From Flavobacterium sp. Sd200 (lineage in GTDB: Bacteria; Bacteroidota; Bacteroidia; Flavobacteriales; Flavobacteriaceae): a stretch of 64,000 nt of DNA. The DNA is taken from the NCBI RefSeq assembly GCF_009826935.1, contig NZ_WUMN01000007.1, positions 124,001 through 188,000 of the forward strand, written 5' to 3'. Position 1 is the first letter of the stretch; each line of letters begins with the position of its first letter. Positions 9,042 through 17,661 of this stretch are shown piece after piece. The notes under the pieces are model-generated. The model was not told the DNA's origin and searched no databases. It saw only the letters and a program-made list of their open reading frames with translations. Made by a program: the position numbers and the translations under genes.

Positions 9042-10124
9042 ATGGCAACGGTACAGCAATTTATACCATCGGCATATACACAAACAGCACAAAACGGCAG
9101 CTTTACATGGAGTGCCCCCAGCAATATAGCCCTTGTAAAATACTGGGGTAAAAAAGAAAATCAAATTCCTGCCAACCCATCGGTTAGCTTTACGCTTAAC
9201 AATTGTAAGACCATTACCACCCTTGGTTTCGAAAAGAAAACCGATACAACGGCTTTTACTTTCGACTTTTCATTTGAGGGCCAACCTAAAGACAGCTTTC
9301 GCCCCAAGATCGAGAAGTTTTTTGAAAGGATCGAAGCATATCTTCCGTTTTTAAAAGAATACCATTTTACCATAAATACACAAAATACCTTTCCGCACAG
9401 TTCGGGCATTGCATCATCGGCATCAGGTATGGCGGCACTGGCTGTTAACCTGATGAGCCTGGAGCGCCTGCTGAACCCTGAAATGACCGATGCTTATTTT
9501 TATGAAAAGGCGTCATTTCTGGCACGTTTAGGGTCAGGGAGTGCCTGTCGCAGTATAAAAGGCAGTACCGTGGTTTGGGGAGAACATGCAGGGATTGAGG
9601 GCAGCAGCGATTTGTTTGGTGTAGAATTTCCTGCCGAAGTTCACGATGTATTCAAGACCTATCAGGATACTATTTTGCTGGTAGACAAAGGAGAAAAACA
9701 GGTGAGCAGTACCCTTGGACACGACCTTATGCACGAACACCCTTATGCCGAAAGACGTTTTGCACAGGCACACGAAAACCTGTCGGGCATTAAAAAGGCA
9801 CTTGTTGAGGGTAATGTTGATGATTTTATTAAAATTACCGAAAGCGAGGCACTCACATTGCATGCCATGATGATGACCAGCCAACCTTATTTTATACTAA
9901 TGAAACCCAATACCCTGAGTATCATAAACGCTATATGGAACTTTAGGCAGCAAACGGGTGTGCCTGTGTGTTTTACGCTCGATGCCGGAGCCAATGTGCA
10001 TGTGCTGTATCCTGAAAACGTTAGCGTTAAAGTTTTGCAATTTATTACTACAGAATTGATTGGCTATTGCCAAAATAACCAGTACATTTGCGACAAAATT
10101 GGTGCAGGGGCGCAGGTTTTGTAA
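9042..10124 (+). CDS. mvaD: Diphosphomevalonate decarboxylase
   Basis: A 360-residue GHMP-superfamily enzyme that converts mevalonate 5-diphosphate to isopentenyl diphosphate using ATP. The SNIALVKYWGKK stretch near the N terminus and the phosphate-binding PHSSGIASSASG motif are diagnostic, followed by GSGSACRS. The start is placed at the ATG after the -7 box. The next gene is a mevalonate kinase-like GHMP protein 81 nt downstream, so isoprenoid synthesis here runs by the mevalonate route, as known for Flavobacteriia. Confidence 0.93.
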   Translation: MATVQQFIPSAYTQTAQNGSFTWSAPSNIALVKYWGKKENQIPANPSVSFTLNNCKTITTLGFEKKTDTTAFTFDFSFEGQPKDSFRPKIEKFFERIEAYLPFLKEYHFTINTQNTFPHSSGIASSASGMAALAVNLMSLERLLNPEMTDAYFYEKASFLARLGSGSACRSIKGSTVVWGEHAGIEGSSDLFGVEFPAEVHDVFKTYQDTILLVDKGEKQVSSTLGHDLMHEHPYAERRFAQAHENLSGIKKALVEGNVDDFIKITESEALTLHAMMMTSQPYFILMKPNTLSIINAIWNFRQQTGVPVCFTLDAGANVHVLYPENVSVKVLQFITTELIGYCQNNQYICDKIGAGAQVL

Positions 10125-10205
10125 TAAACATTTGTTAAGTAAAACCAAAGTAGCCTTTTTTACGTACCTTTATATACAAAATAGATCTTCATACATCCCC
10201 TACAA

Positions 10206-11144
10206 ATGAAAGGACCGTTATTTTATTCTAAAATATTGCTCTTTGGAGAACATGGCATTAACAAGGGCTCCAAGGGTTTGTCTATTCCGTATAATTTTTA
10301 CAACGGTGGGCTTAAGGTAGACGATACTGAAAGCGAAGCTGCAAAAAAATCGAACAACAGCCTTAGAGGGTTTGTAGGCCATCTTGAAAAGCTTCAGGCC
10401 GAAGAGCCGGAACTGGTAAGGTTCGATCTTGCAACGCTAAAACTTAACGTAGAGGCAGGGATGTATTTTGACAGTAGTATTCCGCAGGGATATGGCATTG
10501 GCAGCAGTGGTGCTTTGGTAGCTGCTATTTATGACCAATATGCCGAAAACAAGATTACCATACTTGAGAACCTTACCCAGGAAAAACTGCTTACTCTTAA
10601 AAAGATTTTCAGTAAAATGGAGTCGTATTTTCACGGCACCAGTTCAGGCTTAGACCCGCTTAACAGCTACCTGAGTATTCCTATTCTTATAAATTCTCAC
10701 GACAGCATAGAGGCTACAGGCATACCTATGCAAAACCTTGAAGGCAAGGGTGCCATATTTTTACTTGACAGCGGTATTGTAAAAGAGACCGCGCCTATGG
10801 TGCAAATATTTATGGAGAGCCTTAAGGATAAAGGTTTCCGTGCTATGATAAAAAACCAGTTCTTAAAGTACACCGATGCTTCTATAGAAAGTTTTTTACA
10901 AGGCGATGCGAGGGCGCTTTTTTCTAACACCAAAAAGCTGAGCAAAGTGGTGTTTAATAATTTTAAACCCATGATACCTGCCCAGTTTCATGAACTGTGG
11001 CAAAAAGGTTTAGAAACTAACGATTATTACCTTAAACTTTGCGGATCTGGCGGTGGTGGCTATATTCTTGGATTTGCTCCGGATATTGAGAAAGCAAAAC
11101 AGGCCCTGACAGGCCATAAGGTTGAGGTGGTTTACCAATTTTAA
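10206..11144 (+). CDS. Mevalonate kinase-like GHMP kinase
   Basis: A 312-residue GHMP kinase. The N terminus has the SKILLFGEHG pattern of mevalonate kinases, the ATP-binding glycine loop is GYGIGSSGALVA, and LCGSGGGGYILGF is the C-terminal GHMP motif. The likely reaction is ATP-dependent phosphorylation of mevalonate in the same pathway as the preceding decarboxylase. Phosphomevalonate kinase activity cannot be excluded by motif alone. Its stop is 2 nt from the start of a membrane protein gene, implying translational coupling. Confidence 0.85.
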   Translation: MKGPLFYSKILLFGEHGINKGSKGLSIPYNFYNGGLKVDDTESEAAKKSNNSLRGFVGHLEKLQAEEPELVRFDLATLKLNVEAGMYFDSSIPQGYGIGSSGALVAAIYDQYAENKITILENLTQEKLLTLKKIFSKMESYFHGTSSGLDPLNSYLSIPILINSHDSIEATGIPMQNLEGKGAIFLLDSGIVKETAPMVQIFMESLKDKGFRAMIKNQFLKYTDASIESFLQGDARALFSNTKKLSKVVFNNFKPMIPAQFHELWQKGLETNDYYLKLCGSGGGGYILGFAPDIEKAKQALTGHKVEVVYQF

Positions 11145-11146
11145 TT

Positions 11147-11737
11147 ATGTTGTGGCTCGATAATTCATCAACAGTAAGTTCGGCAATTGTAATACTGTTG
11201 CGCACTTTTTTTGTAGGTTTTGGCTTTTTGGCTCCTGCCATGCTTTTTGTAAAGCCTAAAAAAATGCCTCAGCTTAAAAAACTGTTTGTTGCTGCGGGTA
11301 TACAAATTGTAAGGATAGCCGGAATATTGTATGCGCTTTTCTGGATATTAGATGCCTACACTGCAACAACTGCAAAACCTGCCGGAGATTATCTAATAAG
11401 TAGTGGGCCTAAACTCTATTTGGGCGAACACTTCTATATTTACTGGCTTACACCTCTAATATTCTTTATTGCCACACAATTGCTTTGGATTCCTAAAATA
11501 AAGCAAAATAAAATTGCAGTTAGTGTTATAGCGTTACTCGTGCTTTTAAACTCGTTTAATGTTTTTCCTATATTGCTGTCTCAATACAAAATAAACATGC
11601 CGTGGGTTTGGGGCTGGCCTGCTCCTGATAGCTGGATGTTTGCCGTTGCATTACTGCTGCACCTGTTTATGTTTACTACGATTGTTTTTACCGTATTAGT
11701 GGCAAGCGGAAAATTAAAGGAGGAAGGTAATAAGTAA
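11147..11737 (+). CDS. Integral membrane protein of unknown function
   Basis: A 196-residue protein with about five predicted transmembrane helices (near residues 10-36, 45-68, 96-114, 123-146 and 162-187) and short charged loops. I do not recognise the family. It starts 2 nt after the stop of the mevalonate kinase-like gene, so it is almost certainly in the same transcript. It contains no signal peptide or visible cofactor motif. A link with isoprenoid-derived lipids is possible from position only. Confidence 0.7.
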   Translation: MLWLDNSSTVSSAIVILLRTFFVGFGFLAPAMLFVKPKKMPQLKKLFVAAGIQIVRIAGILYALFWILDAYTATTAKPAGDYLISSGPKLYLGEHFYIYWLTPLIFFIATQLLWIPKIKQNKIAVSVIALLVLLNSFNVFPILLSQYKINMPWVWGWPAPDSWMFAVALLLHLFMFTTIVFTVLVASGKLKEEGNK

Positions 11738-11777
11738 TATTCTGCTATAGATTATAAGATATAAACATCTTCACGCA

Positions 11778-12350
11778 TTACTTTTTCCACTTCACGGTTT
11801 CCATAAGGGTTCTCATGTCTTCTTTAATGTAGGCTGCCGCAGGCATTACGCTGTCATAATTAGGTTTGGCATAAAAATACATTGAAGCGGTTAAAAAATG
11901 GCGCGTACTGTCGGTTACATAAAACTGGGCATTGGTGGCGGCGTCGCCCCCAACCTGAGAGAACATGCCATACACTTTGTCTGTACTATTTATAAAAGGC
12001 TGCGAGTTGATGTCATCGGCTTTAATAACATGTTCATACGTTAGCTTTTCGGCATCGCGAAGCAGTTTCTCTAAATTGTTGTTTACCGGTTTGTAGGTAA
12101 GGTAAACAGTAGCTTTCATTTTAGGATATTCAATAGTAAAATTACACTGGCCTTTGTCTTTAACCCGTGCAATGTCATTATAGGCAAAAGTATAGGGGCA
12201 ACTGTTATTAAAGGGCTTGTACTCGCCTAATGTATAGTCGAGCCTTAAATAAGCTTTAGGTTTGGGTACTGTTTCGTCTTTACAGCCAATGCTAACCAAG
12301 CTTAAAGCAGTAACCATTACAACTCCCGTTAATTTATTTATGATCTTCAT
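11778..12350 (-). CDS. gldD: Gliding motility lipoprotein GldD
   Basis: A 190-residue lipoprotein with a lipobox ending in SIGC (Cys at about residue 23), followed by a KAYLRLDYP-like stretch and conserved segments characteristic of GldD, one of the Flavobacteriia proteins needed for gliding and for the type IX secretion machinery. Its ATG overlaps the 3' end of gldE by 4 nt, the standard gldE-gldD arrangement. The protein probably sits in the cell envelope; its exact role in the motor is not known. Confidence 0.92.
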   Translation of the reverse strand: MKIINKLTGVVMVTALSLVSIGCKDETVPKPKAYLRLDYTLGEYKPFNNSCPYTFAYNDIARVKDKGQCNFTIEYPKMKATVYLTYKPVNNNLEKLLRDAEKLTYEHVIKADDINSQPFINSTDKVYGMFSQVGGDAATNAQFYVTDSTRHFLTASMYFYAKPNYDSVMPAAAYIKEDMRTLMETVKWKK

Positions 12351-13630
12351 GCCAGCGTAACCTTAATTTGTTTTATCCTTCTCTTATCAACAGATTCGAC
12401 GGTAAAGATATTGCCATTAAAGTTAATTTTTTGTCCTTTTTCAGGAAAATTGCCGTTTAGCTCCAGCACAAATCCTGCAAGAGTTTCGGTATCTCCTTTT
12501 GCTTCTTCAAAAATTTCGTCGTCAACATCGGTAATGCGGTAAAAATCTTTCAACCCTATCTTTCCGTCAAACAGGTAATTGTTATTGTCTATTTTAGAAA
12601 AAATAATATTCCTGTCGTCAAACTCATCGCTTATATCACCCACTATTTCCTCAAGAATATCTTCTAAAGATATTACGCCTTCGGTCTCGCCATATTCATT
12701 TACCACTATGGCAAGGTGGTTTTTCATAGACTGAAACTCTTTTAATAAATTATCGAGCTTTTTATTTTCGGGTACAAAAAAAGGTTCGCGCAAAATATTT
12801 TGCCATTGAAATTCATCGTTGTCAATATGGGGTATAAGGTCTTTTAAAAACAGTACACCCTCTATGGTGTCTATACTGTCGCGATATACAGGTATGCGCG
12901 AAAAACCATTGGACACGATTTTTGGAAGTACAACACTAAAGGCTTCGGTAATGTTCAGGGCAAAAACATCCATGCGGGGTGTCATTACCTGCCGGGCTTC
13001 TGTATTGCCAAAAGTTACTATGCCCTCAAGTATTTTTTGCTCTTCAGTGTTAGCATCGCCATAATCGGTAAGTTCCAATGCCTGAGAGAGCCTGTCTACA
13101 GACAGTTCTGATTTTTGAACCCCGAATTTTTTATTGAGCCAAAGTGTTACCTCGCGCATCGGTATGCTAATGGGTGATAAAGCTTTGTTTAGTATATACA
13201 GGGGGTAAGCCACTGCTCCCGCAAAACGGCTGTTGTTGCGTGCAGCATATACTTTTGGTATAACTTCGCCAAATAGCAGTATGAGCAGTGTAATTACGGC
13301 TACCTCTATGCTAAACCTAAGCCAGGGAGTATGTATGGCCGAGAAAGCATCCATTTTAAAAAAATAGATGATGATAGAAATATTGATGAATGTGTTTGTG
13401 AGTACAATGGTTGCTAAAAGCTTTTTTGGCTTTTGAAGCAATTGAGAAATAACATTGCCTTTTTTTGGAGTAGTGGTATTTATTTTTTCAAGATCCTGTG
13501 GTGAGAGCGAAAACACCGCTACCTCTGTGCCTGATATAAAAGCCGAAAATAAAAGCAGGAGCATAATGCCTGCAAAGCCTGCAATAAGGTTGTAATCTAT
13601 ACTTATATAACTCGTGGGGCCGGGGTCCAA
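12347..13630 (-). CDS. gldE: Gliding motility-associated CBS-domain membrane protein GldE
   Basis: A 427-residue CorC/HlyC-type protein: three N-terminal membrane segments (DUF21/CNNM fold, with SAFISGTEVAVFSL), a pair of CBS domains (about 190-325, including the VVNEYGETEGVISLEDILEE block) and a C-terminal CorC_HlyC domain. Together with the overlapping gldD it is the GldE of Flavobacteriia. It lies 22 nt downstream of ssb, so mutY-ssb-gldE-gldD is likely one transcript or two nested ones. Confidence 0.92.
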   Translation of the reverse strand: MDPGPTSYISIDYNLIAGFAGIMLLLLFSAFISGTEVAVFSLSPQDLEKINTTTPKKGNVISQLLQKPKKLLATIVLTNTFINISIIIYFFKMDAFSAIHTPWLRFSIEVAVITLLILLFGEVIPKVYAARNNSRFAGAVAYPLYILNKALSPISIPMREVTLWLNKKFGVQKSELSVDRLSQALELTDYGDANTEEQKILEGIVTFGNTEARQVMTPRMDVFALNITEAFSVVLPKIVSNGFSRIPVYRDSIDTIEGVLFLKDLIPHIDNDEFQWQNILREPFFVPENKKLDNLLKEFQSMKNHLAIVVNEYGETEGVISLEDILEEIVGDISDEFDDRNIIFSKIDNNNYLFDGKIGLKDFYRITDVDDEIFEEAKGDTETLAGFVLELNGNFPEKGQKINFNGNIFTVESVDKRRIKQIKVTLA

Positions 13631-13652
13631 AACAGTGGGTATTAGTTAAACA

Positions 13653-14078
13653 TTAAAAAGGCAGGTCGTCGTTTGCAGGAATCTGAGGCATGTCATAAAC
13701 CTTGGCAGGTTCGGGTTGTTTGTGGGCAGGATCTATTTCTTTCTTTACGCTAAGAAAGGTAAACTCTGTTACCTGTATCTCGGTGGTATATTTGGTTTGA
13801 CCGTCTTCCCCTTGCCATTGCCTCGATTTTATACGGCCTTCTATATATATCTTGTCTCCTTTACTAAGGTATTTTTCGCAAATTTCGGCAGCTTTGTTGC
13901 GCACCACAAGGTTGTGCCACTCTGTGCTTGTAATTTTTTCGTTGGTTGCTTTGTTGATGTAAACCTCGTTGGTAGCCAGAGGAAACCGCCCTATACAGTT
14001 GCCTCCTTCAAAGTAATGTATCTTTACATCATCGCCCAAATGCCCTATAAGCATTACTTTATTTAAGGTACCGTTCAT
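13653..14078 (-). CDS. ssb: Single-stranded DNA-binding protein
   Basis: A 141-residue OB-fold protein starting MNGTLNKVMLIGHLGDD, with the typical TEWHNLVV strand and the conserved acidic C-terminal tip DDLPF that docks repair partners. It binds ssDNA as a tetramer in replication and repair. It is placed between mutY and gldE in the order usual for Flavobacteriaceae. A second SSB may exist elsewhere in the genome. Confidence 0.93.
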   Translation of the reverse strand: MNGTLNKVMLIGHLGDDVKIHYFEGGNCIGRFPLATNEVYINKATNEKITSTEWHNLVVRNKAAEICEKYLSKGDKIYIEGRIKSRQWQGEDGQTKYTTEIQVTEFTFLSVKKEIDPAHKQPEPAKVYDMPQIPANDDLPF

Positions 14079-14128
14079 GGCATGTTTTTTTAAAGTGTTC
14101 TATCAAATTTAATAAAATAAATCTGTTA

Positions 14129-15166
14129 TTACCAATAGCTTTCCATAAAATTATGAATTACTATAGGGTAGGGGTAGGTTTTTACATGCTCAGTATCAAC
14201 GCCTCCAGGAAGGGTAAGGCTGGTTGTTATTTGCCAGAAGCGTATGTGCAGTTTTTGGTGCGACAGCTTGTGTATAATAATATCACGGTGCAGCAACTCT
14301 ATATTTTCAGGAGTAAAACCCAAGGTTTTAAAGTTGCTTATGCGTTCGATAGTTTCGGTTTCAGTTGTCAGGGTTTCGGTTTCAAGTAGCGGGAATTCAT
14401 AGAGCCCGTGCCAAATGCCCTTTTCGCTGCGGCGGTTTACAATAGTGTTGCCTGCACCATCTTTAATAATAAGGTAGTTAAAGTAGCGGTTGGTCACTTT
14501 AGTTTTCTTTAGTTTTACAGGTAGCTGGTTTACACGCCCTGTTGTAAAAGCCACACACTCTTTATTAAATATACAAATGCCGCAATCGGGGCTTTTAGGT
14601 GTGCATTGCAGCGCTCCAAACTCCATTATGGCCTGGTTGAATGTTGAGGCGCTGTCTTTTGGCAGTAATGATGCTGCCAGTTCTGTAAACTGTTTTTTTG
14701 CACTGTTTTGAGAAATATCGGTGTCGATGCCAAAATAGCGCGACAGTACACGATATACATTGCCGTCTACCACGGGTACCGCCTCTCCATAGCTAATGGA
14801 TGCAATGGCCGCGGCCGTATAATCTCCCACCCCTTTTAATTTTAACAGGCCTGCATAGCTGCCCGGAAAGTTTCCGTTCATTTCGAAAGCTACCTGTTTA
14901 GCTGTTGCATGCAGGTTGCGTGCGCGGCTATAGTAACCCAGCCCCTGCCAAAGTTTGAGTACGTGCTCCTCGGGAGCATTGGCCATATCCTGAACAGTGG
15001 GAAAGGCTTCTATAAAACGTAAAAAATAGGGCAATCCCTGTGCTACACGCGTTTGCTGCAGCATAATTTCAGATAGCCATACAGGGTAAGGTTGAGGTGT
15101 TTTTCGCCATGGTAAATCGCGTTTATTTTGCAAATACCAAGCTATTAAAGACTTAGAAAAATTCAT
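14129..15166 (-). CDS. mutY: A/G-specific adenine glycosylase
   Basis: A 345-residue base-excision repair enzyme that removes adenine opposite 8-oxoguanine. It has the helix-hairpin-helix block LKGVGDYTAAAIAS with the catalytic Asp, the catalytic-Glu region SEIMLQQTRV, and a complete Cys-x6-Cys-x2-Cys-x5-Cys cluster motif (CTPKSPDCGICIFNKEC) for the 4Fe-4S cluster. The C-terminal ~110 residues form the NUDIX-like 8-oxoG recognition domain. It is the first gene of the mutY-ssb-gldE-gldD set and is divergent from the HU gene. Confidence 0.95.
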   Translation of the reverse strand: MNFSKSLIAWYLQNKRDLPWRKTPQPYPVWLSEIMLQQTRVAQGLPYFLRFIEAFPTVQDMANAPEEHVLKLWQGLGYYSRARNLHATAKQVAFEMNGNFPGSYAGLLKLKGVGDYTAAAIASISYGEAVPVVDGNVYRVLSRYFGIDTDISQNSAKKQFTELAASLLPKDSASTFNQAIMEFGALQCTPKSPDCGICIFNKECVAFTTGRVNQLPVKLKKTKVTNRYFNYLIIKDGAGNTIVNRRSEKGIWHGLYEFPLLETETLTTETETIERISNFKTLGFTPENIELLHRDIIIHKLSHQKLHIRFWQITTSLTLPGGVDTEHVKTYPYPIVIHNFMESYW

Positions 15167-15249
15167 TGTTATGCGGTAGTTTGCAAAAGTAAAAGTTTAT
15201 GTTATTAAATTTTAATACATTAACCTTGAATTATTGTTTTTTTAATTCA

Positions 15250-15257
15250 TATATTTG
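15250..15257 (+). promoter_or_regulatory. -7 promoter box (HU)
   Basis: TATATTTG with a TTG about 20 nt upstream (near 15226), 40 nt ahead of the HU start. Confidence 0.65.
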
Positions 15258-15297
15258 CACACTCAAAAAAATACACAATCATTAATTTAGTAAGAAA

Positions 15298-15588
15298 ATG
15301 ACGAAAGCAGACATCGTAGCGAAAATTTCGGAGAAACTGGGTCTTGAAAAAGGAGATGTACAAGCAACAGTTGAGTCTTTCATGGAAGAAGTGAAGACAT
15401 CATTAGAAACCGGAGATAACGTATACCTAAGAGGTTTCGGAAGTTTTATCATCAAAACGCGTGCTGAGAAAACAGGAAGAAATATTTCTAAAAACACCAC
15501 GATCAAAATACCTGCTCATAATATTCCGGCATTTAAGCCTGCAAAAATATTTGTAGACGGAGTTAAAACAAACACCGAAGTAAAATAA
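15298..15588 (+). CDS. HU family DNA-binding protein
   Basis: A 96-residue histone-like protein. The N-terminal MTKADIVAKISEKLGLEK, the GFGSF hinge and the beta-arm ending NIPAFKPAK are classic HU/IHF features. It bends and compacts DNA as a dimer. In Bacteroidota this gene commonly sits directly ahead of the tiny basic ribosomal protein and RNase E/G, as it does here. Confidence 0.95.
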   Translation: MTKADIVAKISEKLGLEKGDVQATVESFMEEVKTSLETGDNVYLRGFGSFIIKTRAEKTGRNISKNTTIKIPAHNIPAFKPAKIFVDGVKTNTEVK

Positions 15589-15621
15589 ATTTAGTATTAA
15601 CCACCAATTCCTTATCTAATT

Positions 15622-15714
15622 ATGCCAAGTGGTAAAAAAAGAAAAAGACATAAGGTAGCAACGCACAAACGTAAAAAACGTGCAAGAGCTAACCGTCACA
15701 AAAAGAAAAAGTAG
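15622..15714 (+). CDS. 30-residue Lys/Arg-rich protein, AURKAIP1/COX24-like (mS38 type)
   Basis: A 31-codon reading frame begins MPSGKKRKRHKVATHKRKKR and ends with four lysines. More than half of its residues are Lys, Arg or His. I recognise it as the Bacteroidota small basic protein annotated as AURKAIP1/COX24-domain, related to the mitochondrial ribosomal protein mS38, so it probably binds rRNA in the small subunit. It lies 33 nt after HU and ends inside the 5' arm of a terminator hairpin. The conserved HU-smORF-RNase G order supports a real gene. Confidence 0.85.
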   Translation: MPSGKKRKRHKVATHKRKKRARANRHKKKK

Positions 15715-15732
15715 TGTAAACTACTTTTTTCT
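15706..15732 (+). terminator. Rho-independent terminator overlapping a stop codon
   Basis: AAAAAGTAG (which includes the TAG stop of the small basic protein) pairs with CTACTTTTT across TGTAAA and runs into T residues. Confidence 0.85.
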
Positions 15733-15906
15733 TTTTTAAGTTAAAAGTTCATTGAAATGGAAATGAATTCAGATTAAAGATTTCAGATTTTAGATTGCCC
15801 TGTGCTCCCTGAAAACTGATAACTGAGACCGGAAACTTATTTCCCCGGGTACACAAAATACCTGTAAATTATTATTTAATCCATCTGCAATTGGGTGGTG
15901 GTTTAG

Positions 15907-15988
15907 TTGATGGTTGTTGGTTGCCGGTTGTTGAGAAGCTCTCAATTACCAAAAGGAACTAACAACCATCAACCAATAACTAGCAACC
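15907..15988. repeat. TTGATGGTTGTT-type inverted repeat
   Basis: TTGATGGTTGTTGG and related words at the left are mirrored by AACAACCATCAACC at 15961-15974. It belongs to a loose family of intergenic repeats also seen at 38330-38440 and 42484-42541. Together with the AGATTTTAGATT words near 15776-15796 it fills the 290-bp gap before the RNase gene. Confidence 0.5.
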
Positions 15989-16004
15989 TTAAAAGCGGAT
16001 AAAA

Positions 16005-17561
16005 ATGTACAGTGTGAACAAAGAATTGATTATCAGGTCTGGTTCTGACGCCGTAGATTTTGCCTTATTAAAAGATGGAAAACTAATAGAATTACACAAA
16101 GAAAAGGAAGACAAAAGCAAGTTTAGCGTGGGCGATATTTTTATTGCCAAAATTCGCAAACCTGTGGCCGGCCTTAACGCTGCGTTTGTAAACGTAGGTT
16201 TCGAAAAAGATGCATTTTTGCATTATCACGACCTTGGGCCTAACCTCCCTTCTTTGCTGAAATTCTTAAAACTTGTAAGCGCAGGTAAATTAAAAGATTA
16301 TTCCCTTAAATCTTTTCCGTTTGAAAAAGAGATCGATAAAGATGGTGCCATAGCAGATGTGCTTAGCGCCAACCAGTCGGTACTCGTTCAGGTGGTAAAA
16401 GAACCCATCAGTACCAAAGGGCCGCGCATAAGCTCTGAGCTTTCGCTGGCAGGCCGTTATGTGGTGCTGGTACCTTTTTCTGACAGGATATCTATTTCGC
16501 AAAAAATAGAGAGCAAAGAAGAAAAAGACCGCCTTAAAAGGCTCGTGCAGTCTATAAGGCCAAAAGGCTTTGGTGTTATTGTGCGAACAGTAGCCGAAGG
16601 GAAAAAAGTTGCAGAACTGGATCGCGACCTGCAAAACCTGCTCGATAAATGGACAGGTATGTGCAAGCGCATTCCAAGTGCCCATCATCCAAGCAAAGTA
16701 TTGGGCGAGGTTAACAAAGCCTCATCTATACTTCGCGACGTATTTAATGACACCTTTACAGGTGTTTATGTAGATGATGAGGACCTGTTTTATCAAACCA
16801 AGGAGTATCTGCAGGAGATAGCTCCCCATAAAGCCAATATCGTTAAGCATTACCAAAGTAAGGAACTGCCTTTATTTGAAAAATACAATATAGAAAGGCA
16901 AATAAAAACCTCTTTTGGCAAAACGGTATCTATGAGCAAAGGCGCCTACCTTATTATAGAGCATACAGAAGCGCTGCACGTTATAGACGTAAACAGCGGA
17001 AACCGTTCTAACAAGGCCCTGAGCCAGGAAGATACTGCCCTGGAAGTAAACCTTATTGCTGCTGCCGAAATTGCAAGGCAGCTAAGGTTGAGAGATATGG
17101 GAGGTATTATTGTTGTCGATTTTATAGATATGTCTAACCCCGACAACCGTAAGAAACTTTTTGACTTCCTGAGGGAAGAGATGAGCGACGATAAAGCTAA
17201 ACACAAGATCCTGCCACCGAGTAAATTTGGCCTTGTGCAAATTACACGGCAAAGGGTGCGACCGGAGGTAAATATTAAAACTAAGGAGGAAGACCCGAAC
17301 AATGTAAATTCGGAGATCGAAGCCCCAATATTAGTAATAGACCGCATATCGGCCGACCTTGAAAGAATTTTGAGGAACCATAAAAAAGTAGCGCTAAACG
17401 CCCACCCGTTTGTGGCAGCCTACTTAACTAAGGGTTTCCCGTCCATTCGCACTAAATGGTATTTAGAGCACAAAAAATGGATAAAAGTTATACCACGTGA
17501 CGCTTACACGTATTTAGAATACCACTTTTTTGATAGCAAAGGAAACGCTATCGCAGAATAG
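16005..17561 (+). CDS. rng: Ribonuclease E/G family endoribonuclease
   Basis: A 518-residue RNase E/G catalytic core without the long RNase E scaffold. It starts with an S1-like RNA-binding domain (GDIFIAKIRKPVAGLNAAFVNVG) and has the catalytic acidic residues in HVIDVNSG and IVVDFIDM. The Zn-link Cys pair of E. coli RNase E is not seen as a clear CPxC. It cleaves single-stranded RNA in mRNA decay and rRNA maturation. The length and the location after HU and the small ribosomal protein are typical for Bacteroidota. Confidence 0.92.
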   Translation: MYSVNKELIIRSGSDAVDFALLKDGKLIELHKEKEDKSKFSVGDIFIAKIRKPVAGLNAAFVNVGFEKDAFLHYHDLGPNLPSLLKFLKLVSAGKLKDYSLKSFPFEKEIDKDGAIADVLSANQSVLVQVVKEPISTKGPRISSELSLAGRYVVLVPFSDRISISQKIESKEEKDRLKRLVQSIRPKGFGVIVRTVAEGKKVAELDRDLQNLLDKWTGMCKRIPSAHHPSKVLGEVNKASSILRDVFNDTFTGVYVDDEDLFYQTKEYLQEIAPHKANIVKHYQSKELPLFEKYNIERQIKTSFGKTVSMSKGAYLIIEHTEALHVIDVNSGNRSNKALSQEDTALEVNLIAAAEIARQLRLRDMGGIIVVDFIDMSNPDNRKKLFDFLREEMSDDKAKHKILPPSKFGLVQITRQRVRPEVNIKTKEEDPNNVNSEIEAPILVIDRISADLERILRNHKKVALNAHPFVAAYLTKGFPSIRTKWYLEHKKWIKVIPRDAYTYLEYHFFDSKGNAIAE

Positions 17562-17562
17562 C

Positions 17563-17597
17563 AAAACCGCCTTTACTGATGTAAGGGCGGTTTTTTT
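17563..17597 (+). terminator. Rho-independent terminator
   Basis: AAAACCGCC pairs with GGGCGGTTTT around a small loop and ends in T7, directly after the RNase stop. Confidence 0.9.
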
Positions 17598-17661
17598 GTT
17601 TGGATGAGGTTTTCTGTGTTTTATGTTAAAATTTATTAGGTATGTTTGTGGAAAATACTAA

